A stretch of 64,000 nucleotides of DNA from Lactobacillus helsingborgensis (GCF_000970855.1 NZ_KQ034046.1:179567-243566), one strand, 5' to 3'; shown: positions 9,159-18,084, counted from the first letter of the stretch. The notes: generated from the sequence alone by a model not told the origin. Numbers and translations: made by a program.

Positions 9159-9863
9159 TTAGAGCTGTTTAAAAACATCCAGTGCGTCTGCAATAATAGC
9201 AGAAATTCCTTCTGCCGGAATAGCTGTTTTATTGATTGCCCAAACTTTGGCACCGGCTTGCCTATATGATAATAATTGGGCAAATGGATACACAACAAAA
9301 CTGGTGCCTGAAATAATTACGAGGTCAGAATTCTGCATTGCGTTGACAGATTTGGCTAAACTGTCACCATTAATTGCTTCACCGTATAAAACAATTCCTG
9401 GTCTGATAATACCGCCACAATTTTCATGACGGTAGGACTTAGCGTATTCAGCGTAGTCAACAGCTTTGTGACATTTAGTGCAGTAGATATTATAGAGACA
9501 GCCGTGAAATTCAGTCACGTGTTTATTACCCGCTTTGGTATCTAAGCCGTCAACATTTTGGGTGATTAAATCGCCTTTTTCGTTGCAGATAGCAGCAATT
9601 TTCTCGTGGATGTCGTTTGGCTTGGCGTCAGGGAAGTACATATTATCCATTACGAACTTGTAGAAAAAGTCAGGGCGCTGATAAAGAGTTTCTTCGCTCA
9701 ATATTGTTTCTGGACTTTCAGAAACGCCGTCATAAATGCCGTTTTTAGAGCGGTAATCAGGAATACCTGAATGAGTCGATACTCCTGCGCCCGTCAAAAA
9801 AGTAACGTGGCGTGCCTGATCAATATCATTTTTTAACTCAGTTATCTTGTTAGAATCAATCAT
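9159..9863 (-). CDS. cobB: NAD-dependent protein deacylase (sirtuin)
   Basis: 234-residue Sir2-family enzyme that removes acyl groups from lysine using NAD. Visible motifs: GAGVST.SGIPDYRS (25-39), TQNVDGLD (101-108), catalytic His120 in EFHGC, and PGIVLYGE (155-162). The zinc site is C128-x2-C131 and H146-x2-C149, i.e. a His replaces the third Cys of the usual four-Cys site. The NVDGLD loop differs slightly from the textbook NIDGLH. The start ATG follows AGAAAGGC. Single gene. Confidence 0.92.
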   Translation of the reverse strand: MIDSNKITELKNDIDQARHVTFLTGAGVSTHSGIPDYRSKNGIYDGVSESPETILSEETLYQRPDFFYKFVMDNMYFPDAKPNDIHEKIAAICNEKGDLITQNVDGLDTKAGNKHVTEFHGCLYNIYCTKCHKAVDYAEYAKSYRHENCGGIIRPGIVLYGEAINGDSLAKSVNAMQNSDLVIISGTSFVVYPFAQLLSYRQAGAKVWAINKTAIPAEGISAIIADALDVFKQL

Positions 9864-9942
9864 AATTTTGCCTTTCTTAAAACTAGTTCTGCTACTGCTA
9901 GTTTACTACAAGATTTTGTCTAACATATAGGGTTATTGCAAT

Positions 9943-9978
9943 AAAACCATGCCATCAGTTATTGACAGCATGGTTTTT
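9943..9978 (-). terminator. Terminator of asnA
   Basis: Perfect 10-bp stem (9943-9952 with 9968-9977, AAAACCATGC/GCATGGTTTT) directly after the asnA stop. Confidence 0.8.
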
Positions 9979-9983
9979 GTTTA

Positions 9984-10997
9984 TTAAAGAATTTGGATAC
10001 CGTGCTCTTGGCACTTGGTAATCATGTCATGCGGCCAAACGCTGGCTTGAACTTCTCCAATGTGAGCTTTCCCCAGCAAAAGCATACATAACCGTGATTG
10101 TCCAATACCGCCACCAATGGTATAAGGCAATTCCCCGTCAAGCAGCATCCGGTGAAATTCCAGCTTTTCGCGTTCAAGGCAATCAGCCTTTTTTAATTGT
10201 GCGTGCAAACTTTCAGGACTAACGCGAATGCCCATTGAGGAAATCTCGATTTTTTGCTTTAAAGGTTCATACCAGAAAATCAGATCGCCGTTTAGTTGCC
10301 AGTCATCATAATCCGGGGCACGACCATCATGAGGTTTACCACTTCTTTTCAGTTTGTCACCAACTTTCATAATAAAGACCGCCTTTTCTTCCGCGGTAAT
10401 CTTGTTTTCTCTTTCTTCAGGGCTGATGTCTGGCCAGCGGTCTTCTAATTCCTGTGTAGTGATAAAGTAAAGTTTTTCTGGTAAACGATAAGTAGAGGCA
10501 GGGTAGCGGAAAGCACAGCCAGCTTCAATCTCTTTAATGGCAGCAAAAATTTTAGTAACAGTATTTTTAAGGGTTTCTTCCGTTCTTTCCTCCTTAGCAA
10601 TGATTTTTTCCCAATCCCATTGATCAACATAAATTGAGTGGAAATTGTCTAAGTCTTCATCGCGGCGAATGGCGTTCATGTTAGTATAAAGACCTTCGTG
10701 CATGTGAAAGTCGTATTTTTTCAGTGCCATTCTTTTCCATTTAGCAAGGGAATGGACGATTTCAACTGTATCATCTGCCGGTAAGTCCTTCGCATCAAAA
10801 GCAACGGGACGTTCAACGCCATTTAAGTTGTCGTTTAAACCAGTATTTTTTTCAACAAACAGCGGGGCAGACATCCGCTGTAAGTTTAATTTTTTAGCCA
10901 AAATCTTTTGAAATTCTTCACGAATGAAAACAATCGCAGCTTCAGTGTCACGAATGGTAAGAGTAGGGTGATAACCTGCAGGTAAAATTAAAGTCAT
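9984..10997 (-). CDS. asnA: Aspartate-ammonia ligase (asparagine synthetase A)
   Basis: AsnA makes asparagine from aspartate, ammonia and ATP. The 337-residue protein matches the class-II-tRNA-synthetase-like family: [12 protein letters not shown] at the N-terminus, [52 protein letters not shown], a GRAPDYDDW block and the terminal [12 protein letters not shown] with VWP. The start has GGAGG eight bases upstream. Expression is clearly governed by the T-box leader directly upstream. Confidence 0.96.
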   Translation of the reverse strand: MTLILPAGYHPTLTIRDTEAAIVFIREEFQKILAKKLNLQRMSAPLFVEKNTGLNDNLNGVERPVAFDAKDLPADDTVEIVHSLAKWKRMALKKYDFHMHEGLYTNMNAIRRDEDLDNFHSIYVDQWDWEKIIAKEERTEETLKNTVTKIFAAIKEIEAGCAFRYPASTYRLPEKLYFITTQELEDRWPDISPEERENKITAEEKAVFIMKVGDKLKRSGKPHDGRAPDYDDWQLNGDLIFWYEPLKQKIEISSMGIRVSPESLHAQLKKADCLEREKLEFHRMLLDGELPYTIGGGIGQSRLCMLLLGKAHIGEVQASVWPHDMITKCQEHGIQIL

Positions 10998-11023
10998 TGT
11001 GTTGACCTCCTATGATTTTAAGG

Positions 11024-11290
11024 AAAAGAAAAAGCCTCCATCCCGTTTTTAATAAAACAAGGACGAAAGGCTTTTTCCGCGGTACCACCTTAATTGCCCT
11101 AAATAAGGGCCAACTCATGAAGCACTAACATGCTCCACCAGCGTGGTAACGTACTGGAGACGACACAACCTACTTTCACGTAAATTTCAGCGTGCTGCTA
11201 AAAGTGTTTTTCAATAATTCAGGGTCTAACAGTTTCCCACTATCACCGTTTCACTTAAAGAAATAAATTATTTACTCGTCTTTTTCACTG
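11024..11290 (-). ncRNA. T-box leader of asnA
   Basis: The minus-strand leader contains the signature AAGGTGGTACCGCGG (plus-strand about 11076-11091), followed by a terminator in which AAAAAGCCT pairs with AGGCTTTTT (11029-11037 and 11068-11076). Upstream it has a long Stem-I region with AGTGAAACGGTGAT-like and AGTA elements. T-boxes read uncharged tRNA; given asnA, the tRNA should be Asn. An AAC triplet occurs in the region but I cannot place the specifier loop with certainty. The leader fills most of the 387-base gap between asnA and the HAD gene. Confidence 0.93.
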
Positions 11291-11296
11291 CATTTA

Positions 11297-11325
11297 ATTT
11301 AATAGTAATTTAACAATAATTTCAA
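11297..11325 (-). promoter_or_regulatory. Candidate promoter of the asnA T-box transcript
   Basis: Minus-strand TTGAAA (11320-11325), 17-base spacer, TTAAAT (11297-11302), just before the T-box Stem I. Confidence 0.55.
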
Positions 11326-11384
11326 TAAAAATTCAAGTAATATTTTATTTATTTTGTGAATATTTGGTGAAGAAATGCTATTCG

Positions 11385-12032
11385 TTAAATTTTATCTGTT
11401 AGTACATGCTTAACATCAGAAAGCGAATCAACTAAATAATCTGCTGCAGCTTGGGAAAAGGGAAAGCGTTCCTCTTTTAAGGCAATAGTGAACATTCCGG
11501 CATTTTTACCAGCCGCAATGCCATAATCCGAATCTTCAATCACCACGCATTGCTTATTTTCTAAGCCTAGTTTGGCTGCCACAGTATTATAAATCTCAGG
11601 GTTGGGTTTTGATTGCTTGAACATATTGCCACTGATCACCGGATCAAAAAATTGCGTTAGCTGACACTGCGTCAATACAGTCTTGATTTTTTCTGGAGCT
11701 CCAGAAGACGCCAAGGCAAGTTTTAACCCTTGCTTTTGCAGCCACTTTAATAGCGGAATTGCATCAGGATTTAATAATTTCCGGTAGTTAATTGGGCGGT
11801 CCTTAAAGTATTGTTGAAATTTTTGATAATAGGCACGGTAATTAGGTTCACCAGAATAGTATTTTGAAATAATATCAAAGTACATTTTTTTATTTCCGCC
11901 AACCATTTTGATGAGTTCCTGGTCGGGAACGGCAACACCTAAATAGTCCAAGTATTCTTTTTGGCGTTTCAACTGTAATGGTTCACTATCAATTAACACA
12001 CCATCCATATCAAAAATAACAGCTTTGAACAT
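11385..12032 (-). CDS. HAD-superfamily phosphatase/phosphomutase, hexitol operon
   Basis: 215-residue HAD subfamily IA protein. Motif I DMDGVLIDSE (8-17), motif II Ser in LASSG, motif III Lys in KPNPEIY, motif IV IEDSDYGI are complete. This branch holds beta-phosphoglucomutases and sugar-phosphate phosphatases (e.g. 2-deoxyglucose-6-P phosphatase). It is the last gene of the hexitol operon, six bases after mtlD, so it probably acts on a hexitol or hexose phosphate, perhaps removing dead-end phosphorylated sugars. The substrate is unknown. Confidence 0.85.
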   Translation of the reverse strand: MFKAVIFDMDGVLIDSEPLQLKRQKEYLDYLGVAVPDQELIKMVGGNKKMYFDIISKYYSGEPNYRAYYQKFQQYFKDRPINYRKLLNPDAIPLLKWLQKQGLKLALASSGAPEKIKTVLTQCQLTQFFDPVISGNMFKQSKPNPEIYNTVAAKLGLENKQCVVIEDSDYGIAAGKNAGMFTIALKEERFPFSQAAADYLVDSLSDVKHVLTDKI

Positions 12033-12038
12033 ATATTC

Positions 12039-13187
12039 TTACCTCTGCTTCTTGATCTTGTCGTATTCTGCAGCAATTTGCTGCACCACAGTATTAGTGG
12101 TTGGTCGTTCAATGTACTTGGAAATGGTCTTGGTGATACCCATTTCTTTGATGTCTGCTTGAATTTTCATCGCTTGAGAATCACGAGGCTCGTCATAGGC
12201 AAATGCTGCTGCCAGTGCTTTTACATGGGCGGTATATGGCAGATGATATTTTTCACACAGATTGATTACGCCCATTAAGCGGTCGTTTTTACCAACTTTA
12301 CGGATAGGATCAAAGCCTACACGATAAATTGAATCTGACATTTCGTCCTTAGCAGCCGGTAAATATTCCAGTTCCCGAATTTGATCACGTGTTACCGGAT
12401 ATTCATACAGGACGGCTTCTATTGTTTCGTCATGGACACCCTGAACTAGCTGGTGGACTTTCTCGTCTGTTTCAGCTTTTGCAATATCATCATATCCTTG
12501 CAGGTAGCCTTCATAGGCAGTAGTAGCATGGGGACCATTAATAGTGAAAACTTTGATATCTTTTAACATTTCTACATTGTCACGCACATCAAGCCACTTA
12601 ACATCGCTAAAATCTGAGTATACGGGACCTTGGATAATAAGAGAAGCTACAGCTGTTGTTACTAACTTGGTCGCATAATTTGAATCCGCGTCGGTTGAAC
12701 GGCGAACGATTGAGTCTCTTATTACCACGTTTTGATCAAACCAATTTCTCACTTCGTCATCAGCCAAGTGACTGCGGAAGTCTTGGGTTATTTGGTTAAT
12801 CAAATGGTTTTTATTAGTCAGGCAAATTAGAGTCTTTTTTGCAGTGGGATCAACTTTAAATTGTTGGTTAAAGTAAACGGCTAATTCATTTGCCGCTGCA
12901 GGAAAATCACTGGGATAGAGGGGCAGCATTAATAAATCTGCCTTTAAAAAAGCCTTTAACACATGCTCGTAATCGTCTACCAGGTAGGCGTCATAATTTT
13001 TAATAGTATTCGTGAAGACGCGTTTGGTAGTGTGAACACTTACTTCATAGGTATGGGTCCGGTTCATTTCCTGAATAACGCGGGGATCGATATCTAAGAA
13101 AGTAATTTTCCACCCGGCATTATAAAATGTTTCTCCCATAAAGCCTTTACCCAAACGACCTGCACCAACAATTATTACATTTTTCAT
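12039..13187 (-). CDS. mtlD: Mannitol-1-phosphate 5-dehydrogenase family protein
   Basis: 382 residues, polyol-specific long-chain dehydrogenase family. An N-terminal nucleotide-binding motif VGAGRLGKGF and the family's catalytic stretch KVFTINGPHATTAY (Asn-x-x-His) are visible. It would oxidise mannitol-1-phosphate to fructose-6-phosphate with NAD. The frame extends 12 codons upstream from a TTG, but ATG 13187, eleven bases after GGAGGG, is the start. Located just behind the mannitol-type PTS gene. The sequence is rather divergent from textbook MtlD, so another hexitol phosphate is possible. Confidence 0.85.
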   Translation of the reverse strand: MKNVIIVGAGRLGKGFMGETFYNAGWKITFLDIDPRVIQEMNRTHTYEVSVHTTKRVFTNTIKNYDAYLVDDYEHVLKAFLKADLLMLPLYPSDFPAAANELAVYFNQQFKVDPTAKKTLICLTNKNHLINQITQDFRSHLADDEVRNWFDQNVVIRDSIVRRSTDADSNYATKLVTTAVASLIIQGPVYSDFSDVKWLDVRDNVEMLKDIKVFTINGPHATTAYEGYLQGYDDIAKAETDEKVHQLVQGVHDETIEAVLYEYPVTRDQIRELEYLPAAKDEMSDSIYRVGFDPIRKVGKNDRLMGVINLCEKYHLPYTAHVKALAAAFAYDEPRDSQAMKIQADIKEMGITKTISKYIERPTTNTVVQQIAAEYDKIKKQR

Positions 13188-13215
13188 GTTTAAAATAACC
13201 CTCCGATAAAATTTT

Positions 13216-15105
13216 TTATTCAAATACTGCTAAAATTTCTTCAGGGCTTTTGGCAGTCCTGATTTTTTCTACATTTGCTTCATCCATTAAAGTCTGAGAA
13301 ATCACTTTCAGAATATTGAGATGATCATCGCCTTCGCCGGCCAATCCCAAAAGGACATAAGCAATTTCATTTTTACCAAACTTGACTCCGTCAGGAACTT
13401 GAATGATTGATATTCCTGTTTTCTTAATTGCACCCCGTGTGTCTTCAAGACCATGTGGTACAGCAACGTGGTTACCGATATATACCGGCAAATCTTGATT
13501 TCTTTCAATCATTTGGTCGATATAATCTGGTGTAACGTAGCTGTTATCAACTAATATTTGTCCCGCTGCTCTAATGGCATCATCAACACTGGCAAATTTT
13601 TGATTGAGACGGATATTGTTAACGTTTAAGATTTGAGGATCAAGTTCTGGCTTTTTGGCCTGCTCCTCAGCGGGAGCTTCTGCTGTACCGCTGCTATTTT
13701 GCTTTTTAACAAAATCAATTACTTCTTTATAATTAGTATCTTTTAGAAAGTTATTAATTGGAATAAAAGTGGTATCTGGGTTATTACTGCTTGCTTTAGC
13801 CCGGTCAATTAGAGAATCAAGTGTAACTACCAGATCCGCATCTTGATCAATTTGGTTGGCAGAAGAATTTTTAACCTGAATGTCCGTTAAATTTTCTTTT
13901 TGCAATAACAGCTTTAAGACAGAAGCACCCATTGCACTGGAACCCATTCCGGAATCGCAGGCAACAATAATTTTCTTAATTTTGCCTTTCGCAGGCTTAA
14001 CAACAAAATCATCTGTAGTTTTAACTTCATGATCGTCAACCGTGAAGGATAAAGTGGGGTCAACATCTTCTTTTGGTGGGAAGACCTTTAGTAAAAACGT
14101 ACCGATTGCTGCAGCTACAAGGAAACCCGCAACAATTGAAACTAGATTAGCGAAAATGGCATCACGTGGAGTCATAATTGCAATATTGATTAAACTGCCA
14201 GGTGAGGCTACACCGATTAGACCGCCACCAAAAATAACTTGCAGATAAAGGGAAACTGCCAAACCACCCATTGTGGCAAAAATCATGATTGGGTTTCCCA
14301 GCACAAATGGAAAGTAGACTTCACCAATTCCAGCGATACCGGCAATAAACATTGCCATAGGTGCAGTATTTTTTGCTTTACCCTTGCCAAAGATCGAGAT
14401 TGAGAGCAGAGTGCCAAGAAGTGGCCCGCAGTTACTATCGACTAAGAACATGATTGATTTTCCGGCTTTAGCTGCTTGTGCAAAACCGATAGGAGCTAAA
14501 ATTCCGTGATTAACAACATTGTTTAAGAATAAAACTTGTGCGGGAGCCATAAAGACAGACAATAACGGAATCACCTTATTCTTAGTGGCCCAGTTAACAC
14601 CTGCTGTAATCATTGCAATTAAGCCCCTAATTGCGGGGCCAACCGTGATAAACGCTAAAATACAATAAAATGCCCCGATAATACCTAAACTGAAATTATT
14701 TACCAGCATTTCAAAACCGGGTCTGATTTTGTTTTCGACGGCATGGTCAAACTTTTTCAGTGTCCAGGCTGCTAGTGGAGCAATAACCATTGCGCCACTA
14801 ATCATTGTGATGTTTGAACCCACAATAACGCCCATGCTGGCAAAAAGCCCGATGACGCCGCCTCTTTGTCCGTGAATGTTATATCCTGCTGTATAAGCTA
14901 TTAATAAAGGAAAAACGTAGTCCAAGATTGGTGCGATCAGCTGATTTAATTCCTTGTTAGGCATCCAGCCATGCGGAATGAAAAGAGCAGCCATCAGCCC
15001 CCAACCAACAAAAGCGCCCAGGTTGGGCATGACCATTGCGCTCATAATGCCGCCAAAACGTCTGATTTTGGTTAAAACGGTTGAACTATTGCTATTTTGG
15101 TTCAT
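13216..15105 (-). CDS. mtlA: Mannitol-type PTS enzyme IICBA
   Basis: 629-residue three-domain permease of the mannitol (fructose-mannitol) PTS. IIC: about residues 15-345 with multiple membrane segments (MVMPNLGAF.GWGL and the substrate-loop motif GIAGIGEVYFPFVL). IIB: Cys383 in VACDSGMGSSAMG. IIA: His551 in NHVAVPHG. All phosphorylation sites are present, so only HPr is needed. The start is ATG 15105 behind AGGAGGTGGAG; an upstream in-frame codon three residues earlier overlaps this site and is rejected. Mannitol is the likely substrate, but the sorbitol-type dehydrogenase in the operon suggests broader hexitol use. Confidence 0.93.
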   Translation of the reverse strand: MNQNSNSSTVLTKIRRFGGIMSAMVMPNLGAFVGWGLMAALFIPHGWMPNKELNQLIAPILDYVFPLLIAYTAGYNIHGQRGGVIGLFASMGVIVGSNITMISGAMVIAPLAAWTLKKFDHAVENKIRPGFEMLVNNFSLGIIGAFYCILAFITVGPAIRGLIAMITAGVNWATKNKVIPLLSVFMAPAQVLFLNNVVNHGILAPIGFAQAAKAGKSIMFLVDSNCGPLLGTLLSISIFGKGKAKNTAPMAMFIAGIAGIGEVYFPFVLGNPIMIFATMGGLAVSLYLQVIFGGGLIGVASPGSLINIAIMTPRDAIFANLVSIVAGFLVAAAIGTFLLKVFPPKEDVDPTLSFTVDDHEVKTTDDFVVKPAKGKIKKIIVACDSGMGSSAMGASVLKLLLQKENLTDIQVKNSSANQIDQDADLVVTLDSLIDRAKASSNNPDTTFIPINNFLKDTNYKEVIDFVKKQNSSGTAEAPAEEQAKKPELDPQILNVNNIRLNQKFASVDDAIRAAGQILVDNSYVTPDYIDQMIERNQDLPVYIGNHVAVPHGLEDTRGAIKKTGISIIQVPDGVKFGKNEIAYVLLGLAGEGDDHLNILKVISQTLMDEANVEKIRTAKSPEEILAVFE

Positions 15106-15117
15106 AATCTCCACCTC

Positions 15118-15921
15118 CTATCTAGTGGATTTAGCTCCTGTAATGTTAATGGTGGTGCCAGAAATATAGGAAGCATGGTCGGAAGATAAATATGTAATTA
15201 AATCAGCAATCTCACTGATTTTTCCGGGACGACCCAAAGGAATAATCGCTTTGTAGTCTGAACTGATATTATTAGGATCCTGTCCTCTGGTGTAAGCCAA
15301 TGCTTTGAAGGCTGCGTCATTATTCATTGGCGTACGCTCATTAACACCGGGAGCCACAGCAACTACTCTGATGTTAAATTGACCTAGTTCTTTGGCCCAG
15401 GCTTTGGTGTAAACTGCGACTGCTGCCTTGTTTCCTGAATAACAGCTCTGACCTTTAGATCCCTCTAAACCTGCTTCAGAAGACATATTAATGATCACGC
15501 CTGCTTTTTGCTTAATCATTACTCGTGCAACAGCTTGGGCACAGAAAACAACGCCTTTTTGATTGATATTGGTCATGAAGTCAAAGTCATCTTCACTAAG
15601 TTCATATTCGGGATGCGTGCCGTAATAATCGACTAACATACGTGGTCTGCTTACTCCCGCGTTATTAACTAAGACATCAATGTGACCGTATTGGTCGACA
15701 ATTTGTTTGACAACCGCTGTAACTTCTTTTTGATGTGAGACATCACAAGTCATTGTTGCAACGTTTGCCTGATTTTTATGTGCGTCATTTGCGGCAACGT
15801 CTAGTGAAATTACTTGAGCCCCATTTGCGGCTAATTCATTAACCATTGCTTCACCAAGCCCCATACTGCCTCCAGTAACGATTGCTACTTTACCTTCTAA
15901 ATTAACCCATTGTTGAGTCAT
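15118..15921 (-). CDS. Short-chain dehydrogenase, sorbitol-6-phosphate 2-dehydrogenase-like
   Basis: 267-residue classical SDR. The cofactor loop TGGSMGLGEA (16-25), NNAGVSRP, catalytic Ser in MSSEAG and the YSGNK Tyr/Lys pair are intact. Overall layout (WVNLEGKVAIVTGG start, VVAVAPG.NERTPM, terminal ISGTTINITGAKSTR) resembles sorbitol-6-phosphate 2-dehydrogenases of lactobacilli, which give fructose-6-phosphate. First gene of the hexitol operon, 12 bases before mtlA, preceded by AAGGAG and a promoter overlapped by operator palindromes and followed by a cre site. Confidence 0.85.
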   Translation of the reverse strand: MTQQWVNLEGKVAIVTGGSMGLGEAMVNELAANGAQVISLDVAANDAHKNQANVATMTCDVSHQKEVTAVVKQIVDQYGHIDVLVNNAGVSRPRMLVDYYGTHPEYELSEDDFDFMTNINQKGVVFCAQAVARVMIKQKAGVIINMSSEAGLEGSKGQSCYSGNKAAVAVYTKAWAKELGQFNIRVVAVAPGVNERTPMNNDAAFKALAYTRGQDPNNISSDYKAIIPLGRPGKISEIADLITYLSSDHASYISGTTINITGAKSTR

Positions 15922-15958
15922 AATCTGTATCTCCTTTTCTATATATTGCGGTCAAAAT

Positions 15959-15973
15959 AGATACCGCTTTCAT
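15959..15973 (-). promoter_or_regulatory. Catabolite-responsive element (cre) of the hexitol operon
   Basis: On the minus strand ATGAAAGCGGTATCT fits the CcpA consensus WTGNAANCGNWNNCW at every position. It lies just downstream of the -10 box, a classic repressing position. Confidence 0.8.
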
Positions 15974-15984
15974 TAACCACCTGT

Positions 15985-16013
15985 ATTCTATATGCGATTT
16001 ATGCAAAAATCAA
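15985..16013 (-). promoter_or_regulatory. Promoter of the hexitol PTS operon
   Basis: Minus-strand TTGATT (16008-16013), 17-base spacer, TAGAAT (15985-15990). The -35 box lies inside the palindrome at 16001-16026. Confidence 0.65.
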
Positions 16014-16026
16014 TATATTTTTGCAT
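16001..16026. promoter_or_regulatory. Palindromic operator 1, hexitol operon/DeoR
   Basis: Perfect inverted repeat ATGCAAAAAT (16001-16010) and ATTTTTGCAT (16017-16026) with a 6-base spacer, overlapping the -35 region of the PTS operon. Likely binding site of the divergent DeoR regulator. Confidence 0.65.
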
Positions 16027-16041
16027 GTTTGTTCAAATAAA

Positions 16042-16057
16042 TTGCATAAATATGCAA
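16042..16057. promoter_or_regulatory. Palindromic operator 2, hexitol operon/DeoR
   Basis: Perfect palindrome TTGCATAAATATGCAA, sharing the TTGCAT/ATGCAA half-site with operator 1. The four half-sites lie within 57 bases between the divergent genes. Confidence 0.65.
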
Positions 16058-16170
16058 AAACGTGCTAAAAGAAGCTCATTTTTGCTGCTAAAATTGAAAT
16101 AAGTTAGTAAAAAGAAAATATGTTAAAATTAGTGAAGATAAACACGTTAAACGTAAACTAGGGATGCCTA

Positions 16171-16932
16171 ATGTTAAAAAAAGAGCGCCAAAACCTGATT
16201 ATTCAGGCAATTAATTTTCACAAACACGTTACTACAGCTGAATTGGTGGCTAAGTTTAACTGCTCAGAAGATACTATCCGCCGTGATCTGCGGGAGCTGG
16301 ACCAAAAGGGGCTAATTAAAAGAATTTATAATGGAGCCATCCGCATAGGACCTCCTGTAACTACTTTTGAACAGCGCTTAACGATTAAAACCGAGATTAA
16401 AAAGCAGTTGGCCCAAAAAGCCTTGTCTTTTTTACGTGAAGACACGGTTATATTAATTGATGGCAGTACAACTAATTATTATTTAGCACAAGCTATACCC
16501 GAAAATTTTGCTGCTACGTTTATTACCAACTCGCCTTATGTAGCAATTCAGCTATCAAATAAAAGAAATGTTAATATCATTACTTTGGGCGGTATTTTTG
16601 CCAAAAGAGCAGCTGTCAGTTTGGGAGTAGAAGCACTTGATGCCTTGAGGACGTTTAGAATTGATACCTATGTTATCGGCATTCATAATTTGGATCCTGA
16701 TAACGGCGTATCATTTCATAGTCAACAAGAAGCACAGGTTAAAAAGAAAATGATTGATGTTGCTGATAACGTTATTGCCTTGGCTACTAGTGATAAATTG
16801 GGCTTGTACAGCAATTTTATTTGTTGTGCCGCAGACAAAATTGATCAATTAATTACCGATTCTCAAGATGAAGAACTTTTAGCTCAATTTGCTAAAAAGC
16901 ATATTGAAGTTGATCAAATAAAAAAAGCTTAG
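16171..16932 (+). CDS. DeoR-family transcriptional regulator of the hexitol operon
   Basis: 253 residues. The N-terminal DeoR winged helix-turn-helix (about 6-57; TTAELVAKFNCSEDTIRRDL, with D-T-I-R-R-D-L as family signature) is followed by the ribose-isomerase-like sensor domain (ILIDGSTT, FITNSP, TLGG motifs) that binds phosphorylated sugars. Divergent from the hexitol PTS operon across a 249-base region with two shared-half-site palindromes, so it is very likely the local repressor. The ribosome binding site is weak (AGGGA). Confidence 0.92.
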   Translation: MLKKERQNLIIQAINFHKHVTTAELVAKFNCSEDTIRRDLRELDQKGLIKRIYNGAIRIGPPVTTFEQRLTIKTEIKKQLAQKALSFLREDTVILIDGSTTNYYLAQAIPENFAATFITNSPYVAIQLSNKRNVNIITLGGIFAKRAAVSLGVEALDALRTFRIDTYVIGIHNLDPDNGVSFHSQQEAQVKKKMIDVADNVIALATSDKLGLYSNFICCAADKIDQLITDSQDEELLAQFAKKHIEVDQIKKA

Positions 16933-16961
16933 AGCCGCTTATTTAGCGGGCTTTAAGCTTT
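16921..16961 (+). terminator. Terminator of the deoR gene
   Basis: AAAGCTTAGAGCCGC pairs with GCGGGCTTTAAGCTTT around a short loop, overlapping the end of the coding sequence, then T-rich. Confidence 0.75.
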
Positions 16962-17088
16962 TAATGTATTAAATTTGTTTTTTACGTAAACTGGAATCTC
17001 TTTTAAGAGCTAGCTATGAAATAATTTACTGAATAAGTTAAAAAACTATGTAGTTACATTTACTTTATCCAACCAAAACGCCCCAGTC

Positions 17089-17097
17089 TGTTATAAT
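17089..17097 (+). promoter_or_regulatory. Extended -10 promoter element
   Basis: TGTTATAAT (TGn-TATAAT) about 30 bases ahead of the start at 17126; no convincing -35 box. Confidence 0.45.
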
Positions 17098-17125
17098 GAG
17101 AATGAACAAATGTGAGGAGAATTCT

Positions 17126-17602
17126 ATGGTAATTTTTTATCTTATTTTAGATGCCCTGCTTTTAGGCTATACTTGCTATAGTTGGTACTGGCAGGCAAAC
17201 ATTGATTTAAAAGGGCATTATCGCTCCTCTTCAATTATTTGGGCAATAATTTTTATTTGGATTGGCTTTACTTGGCAACTGATTGAAAAAAGTGATCCGG
17301 GACTGAGTTTCTTTTTAGCTATCTTTTTAATGATTGGAATTATAGACGGCTTTACGGGGTTCGCTCCCAAAAGGGCTGTCGTGTCGGGCTACTTTCGCCG
17401 TACCATATCATACGCCGATGTGGTAATGGTGACTCTAATCAAAGTACCTAACCCTAATAAAAAACAGGTAATTTGTATCTTGACCACCCAGAAGAATAAA
17501 CAATATTATTTGCGCTTTTCTTATGGTGTAGCTCAAATTATTGAAGCACTAAAAAATCATATTCATCATGATATCCGCATTGAAGTACAGGATATCTTTT
17601 AA
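17126..17602 (+). CDS. Membrane protein of unknown function
   Basis: 158 residues. ATG 17126 follows GAGGAGA and is preferred over in-frame codons up to 30 bases upstream. Three N-terminal hydrophobic segments (about 3-22, 36-53, 58-78) are followed by a soluble C-terminal domain of about 70 residues. The domain has a strand-rich 'FRRTISYADVVMVTLIKVP' stretch, resembling small PH-like membrane-associated domains, but I do not recognise the family. Single-gene unit with terminator. Confidence 0.65.
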   Translation: MVIFYLILDALLLGYTCYSWYWQANIDLKGHYRSSSIIWAIIFIWIGFTWQLIEKSDPGLSFFLAIFLMIGIIDGFTGFAPKRAVVSGYFRRTISYADVVMVTLIKVPNPNKKQVICILTTQKNKQYYLRFSYGVAQIIEALKNHIHHDIRIEVQDIF

Positions 17603-17629
17603 GATCACGCGGCTAGCGTGGTCTTTTTT
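17602..17629 (+). terminator. Terminator, possibly bidirectional
   Basis: 9-bp stem AGATCACGC/GCGTGGTCT (one G-U) then six T; it lies between convergent genes. Confidence 0.8.
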
Positions 17630-17638
17630 GATAGCAAT

Positions 17639-17938
17639 TTATTTTTCCCAGTTCATTTCCAAAAATTTACTGAAGCCGCCTTTAAGAGCACGTTTCTTAT
17701 TAACTTGCTTTAAAAAGGTTTCTTGGTCAACATTTTTGAATTTAAGATAAGCCAAGATCACCTCATAAACATCACCCAGTTCTTCAATAAGGTTTTCTTC
17801 GGTTTTAGCAGCAAGAACCTCATTAGTTTCTTCAATTAATTTCTGCTTTAAAGCCGGCTCAATTTCTGCAGGTGCCAGTTCACGATAAGTCGCATAATGT
17901 GCAAATTCTGGAATTTTGTCTCTGACTAATTTTTTCAT
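17639..17938 (-). CDS. MazG-like NTP pyrophosphohydrolase
   Basis: 99-residue all-alpha pyrophosphohydrolase of the phosphoribosyl-ATP pyrophosphohydrolase-like MazG group. The N-terminal KLVRDKIPE signature and the metal-binding EExNE (EETNEV) and ELGDVYEV helices are present. Stand-alone proteins of this type are thought to cleanse the nucleotide pool. There is no histidine operon nearby, so a HisE role is unlikely. Start preceded by GAGAGG. Confidence 0.85.
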   Translation of the reverse strand: MKKLVRDKIPEFAHYATYRELAPAEIEPALKQKLIEETNEVLAAKTEENLIEELGDVYEVILAYLKFKNVDQETFLKQVNKKRALKGGFSKFLEMNWEK

Positions 17939-18084
17939 CTTTTAAGCCTCTCATACAAACTAAATTTTAGTATTATTATACTGCTAAAAATGGTAAAAAT
18001 ATTATGAAATATGTAACAAAAGAAAAGCTTAATTTAGTTAAGAAAGTGCGAATTCTATGCGCAATATGGAAGGCTTTTTGCTTA

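Noticed and set aside
9159-9863. Sirtuin zinc finger judged defective
   Set aside because: One Cys seems missing, but a His at the matching spacing (H146-x2-C149) can replace it.
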